NCBI RefSeq assembly: GCF_000738675.1 | Contig: NZ_JPUX01000001.1 | Coordinates: 868,001 to 932,000, forward strand | Direction: 5' to 3' | DNA from: Serratia nematodiphila DZ0503SBS1 | GTDB lineage: Bacteria; Pseudomonadota; Gammaproteobacteria; Enterobacterales; Enterobacteriaceae | DNA length: 64,000 nt | Part shown: piece by piece, positions 17,525 to 26,228 of the stretch | How the letters are laid out: the number at the start of each line of letters is the position of its first letter | How positions within the stretch are numbered: position 1 is the first letter of the stretch | Notes under the pieces: model-generated | Seen by the model: only the letters and a program-made list of their open reading frames with translations | What the model was told of the DNA's origin: nothing | Databases searched by the model: none | Made by a program: the position numbers and the translations under genes

Positions 17525-18910
17525 GTGGCAAAAGCGGCAAAACGGGCATTTGTGTGCAATGAGTGCGGGGCGGACTATCCGCGTTGGCAGGGGCAGTGCA
17601 GCGCCTGTCATGCCTGGAACACCATCACGGAAGTGCGTGTGGCCGCGTCGCCCGCCGCGGCGCGCAACGATCGCCTCAGCGGCTATGCCGGCGACGCCGG
17701 CGTCAGCAAGGTGCAGAAACTGTCGGAAATCAGCCTGGAGGCGCTGCCGCGCTTCACCACCGGCTTTCTCGAGTTCGACCGCGTGCTGGGCGGCGGCGTG
17801 GTGCCCGGCAGCGCGATTCTGATCGGCGGCAACCCCGGCGCCGGCAAGAGCACCCTGTTGCTGCAGGTGTTGTGCAAGCTGTCTGAACAGATGAAAACCC
17901 TGTACGTCACCGGTGAGGAGTCGCTGCAGCAGGTGGCGATGCGCGCTCACCGTCTGGGGCTGCCGACCGGCGGCCTGAACATGCTGTCGGAAACCAGCAT
18001 CGAGCAGATCTGCCTGATCGCCGAGCAGGAACAGCCGAAGCTGATGGTGATCGACTCGATTCAGGTGATGCACATGGCGGACATTCAGTCTTCGCCGGGC
18101 AGCGTGGCGCAGGTGCGGGAAACCGCCGCCTACCTGACGCGCTTCGCCAAGACGCGCGGCGTGGCGATCGTGATGGTCGGCCACGTCACCAAAGACGGCT
18201 CGCTGGCCGGGCCAAAAGTGCTGGAACACTGTATCGACTGTTCGGTGCTGCTGGACGGCGACGCCGATTCCCGCTTCCGTACCCTGCGCAGCCACAAGAA
18301 CCGCTTCGGCGCGGTCAACGAGCTGGGGGTGTTCGCCATGACCGAACAGGGGTTGCGCGAAGTCAGCAACCCGTCGGCGATCTTCCTCAGCCGCGGCGAT
18401 GAGGTCACTTCCGGCAGCTCGGTGATGGTGGTGTGGGAAGGCACCCGTCCGCTGCTGGTGGAGATCCAGGCGCTGGTGGATCACTCGATGATGTCCAACC
18501 CGCGCCGCGTGGCGGTGGGCCTGGAGCAGAACCGGTTGGCGATCCTGCTGGCGGTGCTGCACCGGCACGGCGGGCTGCAGATGTCGGATCAGGACGTGTT
18601 CGTCAACGTGGTCGGCGGGGTGAAAGTCAGTGAGACCAGCGCCGATCTGGCGTTGCTGATGTCGCTGGTCTCGAGCCTGCGCGATCGGCCGCTGCCGAAC
18701 GATCTGGTGGTGTTCGGCGAAGTGGGGCTGGCGGGGGAAATTCGCCCGGTGCCGAGCGGCCAGGAGCGGATCTCCGAAGCGGCCAAGCACGGCTTCAAGC
18801 GCGCCATCGTGCCGCACGGCAATATGCCGAAAAAGCCGCCGGCCAACATGCAGGTGTTCGGGGTCAAGAAGCTGGCGGACGCGCTGGACGTGCTGGAAGA
18901 GTTTTATTAA
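17525..18910 (+). CDS. radA: DNA repair ATPase/branch migration factor RadA
   Basis: RadA drives branch migration in recombination intermediates. The 461-residue protein shows the N-terminal zinc finger (Cys11, Cys14, Cys25, Cys28), the RecA-like Walker A GGNPGAGKST (101-110), the RadA-specific KNRFG motif (258-262) and a C-terminal Lon-protease-like domain. Translation starts at GTG 17525 after TTGAGGTAA. It lies 19 bases behind serB and is probably cotranscribed with it. nadR follows but has its own promoter with a NadR box. Confidence 0.97.
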   Translation: MAKAAKRAFVCNECGADYPRWQGQCSACHAWNTITEVRVAASPAAARNDRLSGYAGDAGVSKVQKLSEISLEALPRFTTGFLEFDRVLGGGVVPGSAILIGGNPGAGKSTLLLQVLCKLSEQMKTLYVTGEESLQQVAMRAHRLGLPTGGLNMLSETSIEQICLIAEQEQPKLMVIDSIQVMHMADIQSSPGSVAQVRETAAYLTRFAKTRGVAIVMVGHVTKDGSLAGPKVLEHCIDCSVLLDGDADSRFRTLRSHKNRFGAVNELGVFAMTEQGLREVSNPSAIFLSRGDEVTSGSSVMVVWEGTRPLLVEIQALVDHSMMSNPRRVAVGLEQNRLAILLAVLHRHGGLQMSDQDVFVNVVGGVKVSETSADLALLMSLVSSLRDRPLPNDLVVFGEVGLAGEIRPVPSGQERISEAAKHGFKRAIVPHGNMPKKPPANMQVFGVKKLADALDVLEEFY

Positions 18911-18941
18911 TGTCGCCGACGGCGAGCAAGATATGCTATTT

Positions 18942-18959
18942 TGTTTAGCATACTAAACG
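18942..18959 (+). promoter_or_regulatory. NadR box in the nadR promoter
   Basis: TGTTTA-GCATAC-TAAACG matches the NadR operator TGTTTA-N6-TAAACA at 11 of 12 specified bases. It sits between a -10-like TATGCT (18933-18938) and the nadR ribosome binding site (GGAGG), where repressor binding would block initiation. This implies autoregulation; binding is inferred. Confidence 0.7.
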
Positions 18960-18968
18960 GAGGTAGCC

Positions 18969-20243
18969 ATGCCGCAATTTGATTACCTGAAGACGTCCAT
19001 CAAGCAAAAAGGCTGCACGTTGCAGCAGGTGGCGGATGCCAGCGGCATGACCAAGGGCTATCTGAGCCAGCTGTTGAACGACAAGATCAAAAGCCCGAGC
19101 GCGCAAAAGCTGGAAGCGCTGCACCGTTTTCTCGGGCTGGAGTTCCCGCGTAAAGAGGTTAAAGTCGGCGTGGTGTTTGGTAAATTTTACCCGCTGCACA
19201 CCGGCCACATCTACCTGATCCAGCGCGCCTGCAGCCAGGTGGATGAGCTGCACGTCATTTTGTGCCACGACGAGCCGCGCGACCGCGAACTGTTCGAGAA
19301 CAGTTCGATGTCGCAACAGCCGACGGTCAGCGATCGCCTACGCTGGCTGCTGCAGACCTTCAAGTACCAGAAAAACATCCATATCCACTCGTTCGACGAG
19401 CAGGGCATCGAGCCCTACCCGCACGGCTGGAACGTGTGGAGCGACGGCATGAAGGCCTTTATGGAACAGAAAGGCATCGTGCCGAGCTTTATCTATTCCA
19501 GCGAAGCGCAGGATGCGCCGCGTTACCGCGAGCATCTGGGCATCGAAACCATTCTGGTCGATCCCGAGCGTTCGTTCATGAACATCAGCGGCAATCAGAT
19601 CCGCCAGGATCCGTTCCGCTACTGGGATTACATCCCGACCGAGGTGAAGCCGTTCTTCGTGCGCACCGTGGCGATCCTCGGCGGCGAGTCGAGCGGCAAA
19701 TCGACGCTGGTCAACAAGCTGGCCAACATCTTCAACACCACCAGCGCCTGGGAATATGGCCGCGATTACGTGTTCTCGCACCTGGGCGGCGACGAGATGG
19801 CGCTGCAGTACTCCGACTACGACAAAATTGCCCTCGGGCAGGCGCAATACGTGGATTTCGCGGTCAAGTACGCCAACAAGGTGGCATTTATCGATACCGA
19901 TTTCGTCACCACCCAGGCGTTTTGCAAAAAGTATGAGGGGCGTGAACACCCCTTCGTGCAGGCGCTGATCGACGAATACCGTTTCGATCTGGTGATCCTG
20001 CTGGAAAACAACACGCCGTGGGTGGCGGACGGCCTGCGCAGCCTCGGCAGTACCGCCGATCGGCTGGCGTTCCAGCGCCTGCTGGAGGAGATGCTGCGCG
20101 CCAACAATATCGAGTATGTGCACGTTGAGTCCAGCGATTACGAGGAGCGCTTCCTGCGCTGCGTCGAGCTGGTGCAACAGCTGCTGGCGGCGGACGCCGG
20201 CCGGTTGGCGAACGCGCCCGCCCAGCATCACGCCGCAGGCTGA
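18969..20243 (+). CDS. nadR: Trifunctional NAD regulator NadR
   Basis: NadR represses NAD biosynthesis genes and also carries NMN adenylyltransferase and ribosylnicotinamide kinase activities. The 424-residue product shows all three parts: an N-terminal HTH (about 16-37, GCTLQQVADASGMTKGYLSQ), the nucleotidyltransferase GKFYPLHTGH (71-80) and a kinase Walker A GGESSGKST (238-246). It is highly similar to the 410-residue E. coli protein. The extra length is a short alanine-rich tail. The ATG follows GGAGG, and a NadR box overlaps the presumed start of transcription. Confidence 0.97.
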   Translation: MPQFDYLKTSIKQKGCTLQQVADASGMTKGYLSQLLNDKIKSPSAQKLEALHRFLGLEFPRKEVKVGVVFGKFYPLHTGHIYLIQRACSQVDELHVILCHDEPRDRELFENSSMSQQPTVSDRLRWLLQTFKYQKNIHIHSFDEQGIEPYPHGWNVWSDGMKAFMEQKGIVPSFIYSSEAQDAPRYREHLGIETILVDPERSFMNISGNQIRQDPFRYWDYIPTEVKPFFVRTVAILGGESSGKSTLVNKLANIFNTTSAWEYGRDYVFSHLGGDEMALQYSDYDKIALGQAQYVDFAVKYANKVAFIDTDFVTTQAFCKKYEGREHPFVQALIDEYRFDLVILLENNTPWVADGLRSLGSTADRLAFQRLLEEMLRANNIEYVHVESSDYEERFLRCVELVQQLLAADAGRLANAPAQHHAAG

Positions 20244-20376
20244 GCAAAATTAGCGTAATGTGCGATCGCGCGGCAGAAACGGCCGCCCTGGCGCACATTT
20301 AACGGCTTGTTTAAACATGGTTCATTCGACAGCGACTACGTTAAGCTTTTCTTTACAATAACGCTTAGAAGAAGAC

Positions 20377-21810
20377 ATGTCTTATCGCTTGCTCGCTCTT
20401 TGGTTGGTCTGCTATGCCGCAGCCTGGACGCTGCTGACTGTTCATCTCGATCCTACCCTGCCTTACGACGCCGTCGAGGCGCTCAACTGGGGTCTCAACG
20501 GCGAATGGGGCTCACCGAAAAACCCGTGGCTGGTCGGGGCGGCGATGCAGCCGGCGATCGGGTTCTCGTGGCTGCCGCTGAACCTGTACTGGTATGGCGG
20601 GCACTTCATCGCCATCGCCATCGGCATGTTGGGCGTCTGGCTGTTGGCGCGCCGGCTGAGCGGCAGCACCTCGCTGGCCTGGATGGCGCTGTTGACGCTC
20701 AACCTGTCCGGCATCATCAATTTCGACATCATTCCCTACAACGACAATTACCTGTTGGTGATGCTGTGGCCGTGGATGGCGCTGTTTTTCCACCTGGCTA
20801 TTTCGCGTTCGGCCAACTGGTGGCCGGCCTTCGCGCTGACGGCCGGTTTGGCGATGATGGCGAAGTACTCGACCTTCGCCTTCGTCTATTTCGCCGCGCT
20901 GTCGACGCTGTTCGTACCGCAGATCCGCCGCTGTTATCGCCAGCCGCAGTTCTATCTGGCGGTGGCGATCTGGTTGGCGCTGGTGTTGCCGAACGTGTTC
21001 TGGTTGTGGAACCACGATTTCGCCGCCTTCAAGTGGGTGGATTCGCAGATCAAGATGCAGCTCAATCTCGACATGCTGCAGTCGCTGCTGCTGGTGTTCT
21101 ATCCGTCGCTGGTGCTGTGGGGGATCCTGCGGCGCAGCGGGGCGGTGCTGGCCTGGCCATCGGCGTTGCCGATGCGGGTGTTGCTGTGGGTCTACCTGTT
21201 GCCGCTCGGCATCATTACCTTCTGGTTCTCTTTCAACGTCGGCGGCCGGCTGACCGAATGGTTGCAGCCGTTCTTCATGCTGGCGCCTGCGCTGTTGGTC
21301 GGTTGCGTGCGCCAGCCGCCGGTGCGTTCGCTGCGCGCGGCGACCATTGGTCTGATGTGCGCGGCGCTGGCGGTCTACCTGGGGTATGCCGCGGTGATGC
21401 TGGGCAACGTGCGCAACGCCGGCCAGAAAATGGTGGGTATCAAGACGTTCAGCGCCGAGGTGGAGCGGCAGTGGCAGGAGCGGTATGGCGTTGAACTGCG
21501 CTACGTCGGCGGCGAATACCTGTCGCAGTGGATGACGGTGTACGCCGGTTCCCGGCCGCGAACCATTACGCGTTGGTCCAATCATACGCGGCCGAATATC
21601 TACAACGTCAACATCAGCTATCCGCAGATTGCGCAGCACGGCGTTGCCCTGTTCGGGCGGTTGGGTGAGGACTGCGCGCGCAGCGACTTCGGCGGCGAGT
21701 TGGCCCACTGGCCGAAGATGCGCCTCGATTGGCAGCAGACGCTGACGTTCCGCGCCGATCCGCATAGCGACGAGCAGACGCTGTGCGTCGGCTTCGTTCG
21801 TCCGCAGTAA
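20377..21810 (+). CDS. PMT/ArnT-type membrane glycosyltransferase
   Basis: The 477-residue polytopic protein has about ten transmembrane segments, with an N-terminal helix followed by a periplasmic loop carrying YDAVEA (Asp31...Glu34), the position of the catalytic acid in GT-C enzymes. The C-terminal 110 residues are soluble. It fits the PMT_2/GT39-GT83 superfamily, which uses polyprenyl-phosphate sugars to modify proteins or lipids such as lipid A. Donor and acceptor cannot be assigned. It has no partner genes (no flippase or undecaprenyl-sugar synthase) here and is not found between nadR and ettA in E. coli. Confidence 0.8.
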   Translation: MSYRLLALWLVCYAAAWTLLTVHLDPTLPYDAVEALNWGLNGEWGSPKNPWLVGAAMQPAIGFSWLPLNLYWYGGHFIAIAIGMLGVWLLARRLSGSTSLAWMALLTLNLSGIINFDIIPYNDNYLLVMLWPWMALFFHLAISRSANWWPAFALTAGLAMMAKYSTFAFVYFAALSTLFVPQIRRCYRQPQFYLAVAIWLALVLPNVFWLWNHDFAAFKWVDSQIKMQLNLDMLQSLLLVFYPSLVLWGILRRSGAVLAWPSALPMRVLLWVYLLPLGIITFWFSFNVGGRLTEWLQPFFMLAPALLVGCVRQPPVRSLRAATIGLMCAALAVYLGYAAVMLGNVRNAGQKMVGIKTFSAEVERQWQERYGVELRYVGGEYLSQWMTVYAGSRPRTITRWSNHTRPNIYNVNISYPQIAQHGVALFGRLGEDCARSDFGGELAHWPKMRLDWQQTLTFRADPHSDEQTLCVGFVRPQ

Positions 21811-21841
21811 CGGCGGCGCGCCGCGCCGCCGCGATTCAGGC

Positions 21842-22843
21842 TCAGTAAGCGATAACCAGCTTGCCTTGCATATGGCCGCCGAGCAGCTGTTGATGCGCGG
21901 CGGTCAGCGTGTCTACCGACAGCCCGTGCAGGGTTTCGCTCAGTGTGGTGCTCAGCTTGCCCTCGTCCAGCAGCTGCGCCACCTGCTGCAGGATCTTGCC
22001 CTGCTGCGCGATGTCCGGGGTGGTGAACATGCTGCGGGTGAACATGAATTCCCAGTGCAGCGCGGCGCTTTTCAGCTTCAACGCGTTTTGATCCAACGGC
22101 TGCGCGTTCTCGACGATGGTGCAGATATGGCCGAGCGGCGCGATCAGTTCGGCCATCGCCGGCCAGTGGCCGTCGGTATCGTTCAGACACAGGATGTAAT
22201 CCACCTGCTCGATGCCCTGCTGCGCCAGGTTACCTTTCAGATCGCGGTAGTCCACCACCAGATCGGCGCCGCGCTCACGGCACCAGGCGGCGGATTCCGG
22301 TCTTGATGCGGTGGCGATCACTTTCACCTTGCTGCGCAGTGCGGCCAGCGGAATGGCCAGCGAGCCGACCCCGCCGGCGCCGCCGATGATCAGCAGCGTC
22401 TTGTGCTCCGGCGCGTCCTGAATGTTCAGGTGTTCGAACAGCGCCTCCCAGGCGGTAAGGGCGGTGAGCGGCATGGCGGCGGACTCGGCCCAGTTCAGGC
22501 TGCGCGGCTTGTGCGCGGCGATGCGTGAGTCGATCAGTTGGTGGCTGCTGTTGCTGCCGGGGCGGGTGATGTCGCCGGCGTACCACACTTCATCGCCGGG
22601 CTTGAAGCCGCTGACGCCGTTGCCCACGTCCACCACGACGCCGCTGGCGTCCCAGCCGAGAATGCGCGGCTGCTGCAGGCCGTTTTTCTGCAGACCGGCG
22701 TGCACTTTGGTGTCCACCGGGTTGACCGACGCCGCTTTCACTTCCACCAGCAGATCGTACTGGCCGGGAACCGGCATCTCCGGTGAGATTTCGATGAAAT
22801 CGGCGGGGTTCTGCGGGTCTACGGCAATGGCTTTTATCGACAT
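21842..22843 (-). CDS. Zinc-type alcohol dehydrogenase-like (quinone reductase family) oxidoreductase
   Basis: This 333-residue medium-chain dehydrogenase/reductase belongs to the ZADH/quinone oxidoreductase branch. It has the N-terminal GroES-like domain (ASVNPVDTKVHAG) and a Rossmann domain with the NADPH-binding LIIGGAGGVGSLAIPLA. The cysteine ligands of true zinc enzymes are lacking, so it is probably zinc-free. The ATG at 22843 follows AAAGGAG; the longer frame to 22909 has no such signal. It is transcribed divergently from a LysR-type regulator 97 bp away, which is its likely controller. The natural substrate is unknown. Confidence 0.9.
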   Translation of the reverse strand: MSIKAIAVDPQNPADFIEISPEMPVPGQYDLLVEVKAASVNPVDTKVHAGLQKNGLQQPRILGWDASGVVVDVGNGVSGFKPGDEVWYAGDITRPGSNSSHQLIDSRIAAHKPRSLNWAESAAMPLTALTAWEALFEHLNIQDAPEHKTLLIIGGAGGVGSLAIPLAALRSKVKVIATASRPESAAWCRERGADLVVDYRDLKGNLAQQGIEQVDYILCLNDTDGHWPAMAELIAPLGHICTIVENAQPLDQNALKLKSAALHWEFMFTRSMFTTPDIAQQGKILQQVAQLLDEGKLSTTLSETLHGLSVDTLTAAHQQLLGGHMQGKLVIAY

Positions 22844-22940
22844 GATTGTACTCCTTTCAAATGATGCCCCCAGTGTAGACCCGCGACAGTGGGGTGATAA
22901 GATGGACAATATCTAACGGAGTGTTCGTTTAAGGTGAACA

Positions 22941-23852
22941 ATGGAATTCAAACAACTGCAGGACATGGCGTTGTTCGCGCTGGTGGCGGAGTGCGGCAGT
23001 TTTACCGCCGCCGCGCAGCGCGTTGGGTTGCCGAAATCCAGCGTCAGCCAGCGCATCAGCCAGCTCGAGCAGACGCTGGGGCTACGGCTGCTCAATCGCA
23101 CCACGCGCCAGCTGAACCTGACCTTCGCCGGTGAGCGTTATCTGGAACATTGTCAGGCCATGATGTCTGCTGCCGAGCGGGCCGATCTGGCGTTGCAGCG
23201 GCTGCGAGATAACCCGAGCGGCCGCCTGCGCATCTCGACGCCCGCCGGGCTGGGGGCGACCCTGGTGGCGCGGCTGGCAGCGGATTTTCAGCGCCAGTAC
23301 CCGGACGTTTCGCTGGAGGTGTCGGTGTCCGACGCCATGGTGGATCTGGTGCAGGAAGGTTACGACGCCGCGCTGCGCACCGGCAAGCCACAGGACTCTT
23401 CGCTGATCGGCCGCCGTCTCGGGTATGCGCCGCGCTATCTGTTGGCCGCACCGTCCTATTTGGCGCAGCACCCGCCGATCGAACATCCGCAACAGCTGCA
23501 GCAGCATCGCTGCATCGCCCACCGCGCCTGGACGGCCTGGAACCTGCGCTGCGGCGATGACTACTACCGTTGGCAGCTGCCGCTGGCGCACACCACCGAC
23601 AATCTGCTGTATGCGCGCGAATGCGCCATCGCCGGCGCGGGGATCACGCTGCTGCCGGCGTTTCTCAGCCGCGAGGTGGTGGCGCAGAAACTGTTGGTGG
23701 AGGTGCTGCCGGCGTGGCGCGCAGAAGGGAATGAGCTATATCTGGTCTACCCGAGCCGCAAGCTGAATTCCGCGGCGTTGGCCTGCTTCATCGATGTGGT
23801 GCTGCAGCATCCGGCGTTCGACGACTACGCCCGCGAGCTGGCGCGGGAGTAA
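22941..23852 (+). CDS. LysR-family transcriptional regulator
   Basis: The 303-residue protein has the LysR N-terminal winged helix (about residues 5-63, with FTAAAQRVGLPKSSVSQRISQLE as the HTH) and a C-terminal effector-binding domain. The sequence is of the AaeR/DmlR-like subgroup common in enterobacteria. Its divergent arrangement with the oxidoreductase at 21842-22843 is the classic LysR layout, so it probably controls that gene in response to an unknown small molecule. A terminator follows the stop immediately. Confidence 0.9.
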   Translation: MEFKQLQDMALFALVAECGSFTAAAQRVGLPKSSVSQRISQLEQTLGLRLLNRTTRQLNLTFAGERYLEHCQAMMSAAERADLALQRLRDNPSGRLRISTPAGLGATLVARLAADFQRQYPDVSLEVSVSDAMVDLVQEGYDAALRTGKPQDSSLIGRRLGYAPRYLLAAPSYLAQHPPIEHPQQLQQHRCIAHRAWTAWNLRCGDDYYRWQLPLAHTTDNLLYARECAIAGAGITLLPAFLSREVVAQKLLVEVLPAWRAEGNELYLVYPSRKLNSAALACFIDVVLQHPAFDDYARELARE

Positions 23853-23877
23853 AAAAAGGCGCCGCATGCGGCGCCTT
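23851..23877. terminator. Bidirectional terminator between LysR gene and ettA
   Basis: A perfect palindrome AAGGCGCC...GGCGCCTT (23856-23877) is flanked on the left by an A run. On the minus strand it is a strong intrinsic terminator for ettA with a long U tract. On the plus strand the U tract is short. Confidence 0.75.
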
Positions 23878-23882
23878 GGGTA

Positions 23883-25550
23883 TTACTTGGCGATCTTCTT
23901 GTACTTGATGCGGTGCGGCTCGAGCGCGTCGGCGCCCAGCGTACGCTTCTTGTACTCTTCGTACTCGGTGAAGTTGCCTTCGAAGAATTCCACCTTGCCC
24001 TCGTCCTGGTAGTCCAGGATGTGGGTGGCGATACGGTCGAGGAACCAACGGTCGTGCGAGATCACCATGGCGCAGCCAGGGAATTCCAGCAGGGCGTTTT
24101 CCAGCGCGCGCAGGGTTTCGATATCCAGATCGTTGGTCGGTTCATCGAGCAGCAGTACGTTGCCGCCAACCTGCAGCAGCTTGGCCAGATGCAGACGGCC
24201 ACGCTCACCGCCGGACAGCTCGCCCACGCGTTTGCCCTGATCGACACCCTTGAAGTTGAAGCGGCCGACATAGGCGCGGCTTGGCATCTCGGTGTTGCCG
24301 ATGCGCATGATGTCCTGCCCGCCGGAGACTTCTTCCCACACGGTTTTCGAACCGTCCATGTTGTCGCGGAACTGATCGACGGACGCCAGCTTGACGGTAT
24401 CGCCCAGCACAATGCTGCCGGAATCAGGCTGCTCCTGGCCGGACATCATGCGGAACAGCGTGGATTTACCCGCGCCGTTCGGGCCGATGATGCCGACGAT
24501 CGCGCCTTTCGGCACCGAGAACGACAGGTCGTCGATCAACAGGCGGTCGCCATAGGACTTACGCAGGTTGCTGACTTCGACCACTTTATCGCCCAGGCGT
24601 GCGCCAGGCGGAATGAACAGCTCGTTGGTTTCGTTACGTTTCTGATATTCGGTGTTGTTCAGCTCTTCAAAGCGGGCCAGGCGGGCCTTGCCTTTGGACT
24701 GACGGCCTTTGGCGCCCTGACGCACCCACTCCAGCTCTTTCTCGATCGACTTGCGACGGGCGGCTTCGGCGGACGCTTCCTGTGCCAGACGCGCGTCTTT
24801 CTGCTCCAGCCAGGAGGAGTAGTTGCCTTCCCATGGAATGCCTTCACCGCGGTCAAGTTCGAGGATCCAGCCGGCCACGTTATCCAGGAAGTAACGGTCG
24901 TGGGTGATCGCTACCACGGTGCCTTCGAAATCGTGCAGGAAGCGTTCCAGCCAGGCCACGGACTCGGCGTCCAGGTGGTTGGTCGGTTCGTCCAGCAGCA
25001 GCATGTCCGGCTTTTCCAGCAGCAGGCGGCACAGCGCGACGCGGCGGCGTTCACCGCCGGACAGGTGGGCGATTTTGGCGTCCCAGTCCGGCAGGCGCAG
25101 CGCATCGGCGGCGCGTTCCAGCTGGGCGTTGAGGTTGTGACCGTCGTGCGCCTGAATGATCTCTTCCAGGCGACCCTGTTCGGCGGCCAGCTTGTCGAAG
25201 TCTGCGCCTTCTTCCGCGTACAGCGCGTACACTTCGTCCAGGCGCTTCAGCGCGCCGACCACTTCCGCCAGCGCTTCTTCCACCGACTCACGCACGGTGT
25301 GTTCGAGGTTAAGCTGCGGCTCCTGCGGCAGATAAGCGATCTTGATGCCCGGCTGCGGGCGCGCTTCCCCTTCGATATCGGTATCGATGCCGGCCATGAT
25401 GCGCAGCAGGGTGGACTTACCGGCGCCGTTCAGGCCCAGCACGCCGATTTTGGCCCCAGGGAAGAAGCTCAGGGAGATGTTTTTCAAAATATGACGCTTC
25501 GGCGGTACCACCTTGCCGACGCGGTGCATGGTATAGACGTATTGAGCCAC
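23883..25550 (-). CDS. ettA: Energy-dependent translational throttle protein EttA (ABC-F)
   Basis: EttA binds the ribosomal E site and gates entry into elongation according to the ATP/ADP ratio. At 555 residues it matches E. coli EttA in length and nearly throughout. It has two ABC domains with Walker A motifs GLNGAGKST and GPNGAGKST, two LSGGERRR/LSGGERGR signatures, DEPTNHLD and DEPTNDLD Walker B segments, and the basic inter-domain linker. There is no transmembrane domain, as expected for ABC-F. It lies downstream of the yfi operon on the same strand, with about 140 bp on its 5' side. Confidence 0.97.
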   Translation of the reverse strand: MAQYVYTMHRVGKVVPPKRHILKNISLSFFPGAKIGVLGLNGAGKSTLLRIMAGIDTDIEGEARPQPGIKIAYLPQEPQLNLEHTVRESVEEALAEVVGALKRLDEVYALYAEEGADFDKLAAEQGRLEEIIQAHDGHNLNAQLERAADALRLPDWDAKIAHLSGGERRRVALCRLLLEKPDMLLLDEPTNHLDAESVAWLERFLHDFEGTVVAITHDRYFLDNVAGWILELDRGEGIPWEGNYSSWLEQKDARLAQEASAEAARRKSIEKELEWVRQGAKGRQSKGKARLARFEELNNTEYQKRNETNELFIPPGARLGDKVVEVSNLRKSYGDRLLIDDLSFSVPKGAIVGIIGPNGAGKSTLFRMMSGQEQPDSGSIVLGDTVKLASVDQFRDNMDGSKTVWEEVSGGQDIMRIGNTEMPSRAYVGRFNFKGVDQGKRVGELSGGERGRLHLAKLLQVGGNVLLLDEPTNDLDIETLRALENALLEFPGCAMVISHDRWFLDRIATHILDYQDEGKVEFFEGNFTEYEEYKKRTLGADALEPHRIKYKKIAK

Positions 25551-25692
25551 GTTGCTCTAAGCCTCTCTATATCAGTATTTATAGGATGTCTGGCGGCATG
25601 AGTGTAGCCCGTTTCGATCTCGGATCCCAGACATCGCTCAGCGATCGCTAAGTATAACCGTTTATGCGCCGATAAAGGCGCATATTGGTGGC

Positions 25693-26190
25693 TTATGGCG
25701 TGACGACGATCGCGACGCGGCGGTTTTCCGCACGGCCGCTGGAGGTGCGGTTATCGGCAACGGGATCGCGCTTGCCCATGCCGCGGGTTTCGATATTGGC
25801 GCGCGGAATGCCGACGCTGGCCAGCAGATCGGCCACCGCATCGGCGCGGCGCAGGGAGAGCTGATCGTTATAGCTGTCTTCACCGTAGTTGTCGGTATGG
25901 CCGTCCAGGCGGAACTTGGTGATGCCGACGCTCAGCAGCGCACGGCCCATCTTCTGTACCGTCTCGGTGCTTTCCGGGTTCAGTTTGCCGATGTTGTTGC
26001 CGAACAGCACCTTATCCGACAGGCCGAACTCCCAGCCGTTATCGGTCAGTTTGAAGCCCTGCGATTGCAACAGCGCGACCTGCTCGGGTGTCAGGCCCTG
26101 CGGTTTGCTCTGGCAGCCGGCGAGCGCCAGCAGAGCGACGAACATCATCGTCAGCAGTGAAAAACGGCCTTTAAAAAGTTGCTGTATCAT
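25693..26190 (-). CDS. yfiB: Outer-membrane OmpA-like lipoprotein YfiB
   Basis: YfiB is the outer-membrane arm of the YfiBNR system; it sequesters the periplasmic inhibitor YfiR and so releases the diguanylate cyclase YfiN. The 165-residue precursor has a lipobox LALAGC with Cys26 and Gln at +2 (outer-membrane sorting). Its C-terminal OmpA/peptidoglycan-binding domain shows FRLDGHTDNYG and LSLRRADAVADLL. The start is the ATG at 26190, 8 bases after AGGGA; a TTG at 26196 is too close to that signal. It is third in yfiR-yfiN-yfiB. Confidence 0.88.
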   Translation of the reverse strand: MIQQLFKGRFSLLTMMFVALLALAGCQSKPQGLTPEQVALLQSQGFKLTDNGWEFGLSDKVLFGNNIGKLNPESTETVQKMGRALLSVGITKFRLDGHTDNYGEDSYNDQLSLRRADAVADLLASVGIPRANIETRGMGKRDPVADNRTSSGRAENRRVAIVVTP

Positions 26191-26228
26191 AGTCAAAATC
26201 CCTAGTTCAAGTGTTATAGCCGGGGCTC

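Noticed and set aside
20308..20317. TGTTTAAACA palindrome upstream of the PMT-type glycosyltransferase, considered as a NadR site
   Set aside because: NadR boxes need TGTTTA and TAAACA separated by six bases. Here the halves overlap, so it does not fit. A 10-bp AT palindrome may be chance.
23913..25601. Plus-strand open frame of 562 codons opposite ettA
   Set aside because: Shadow of ettA, which is almost identical to a known protein on the other strand.
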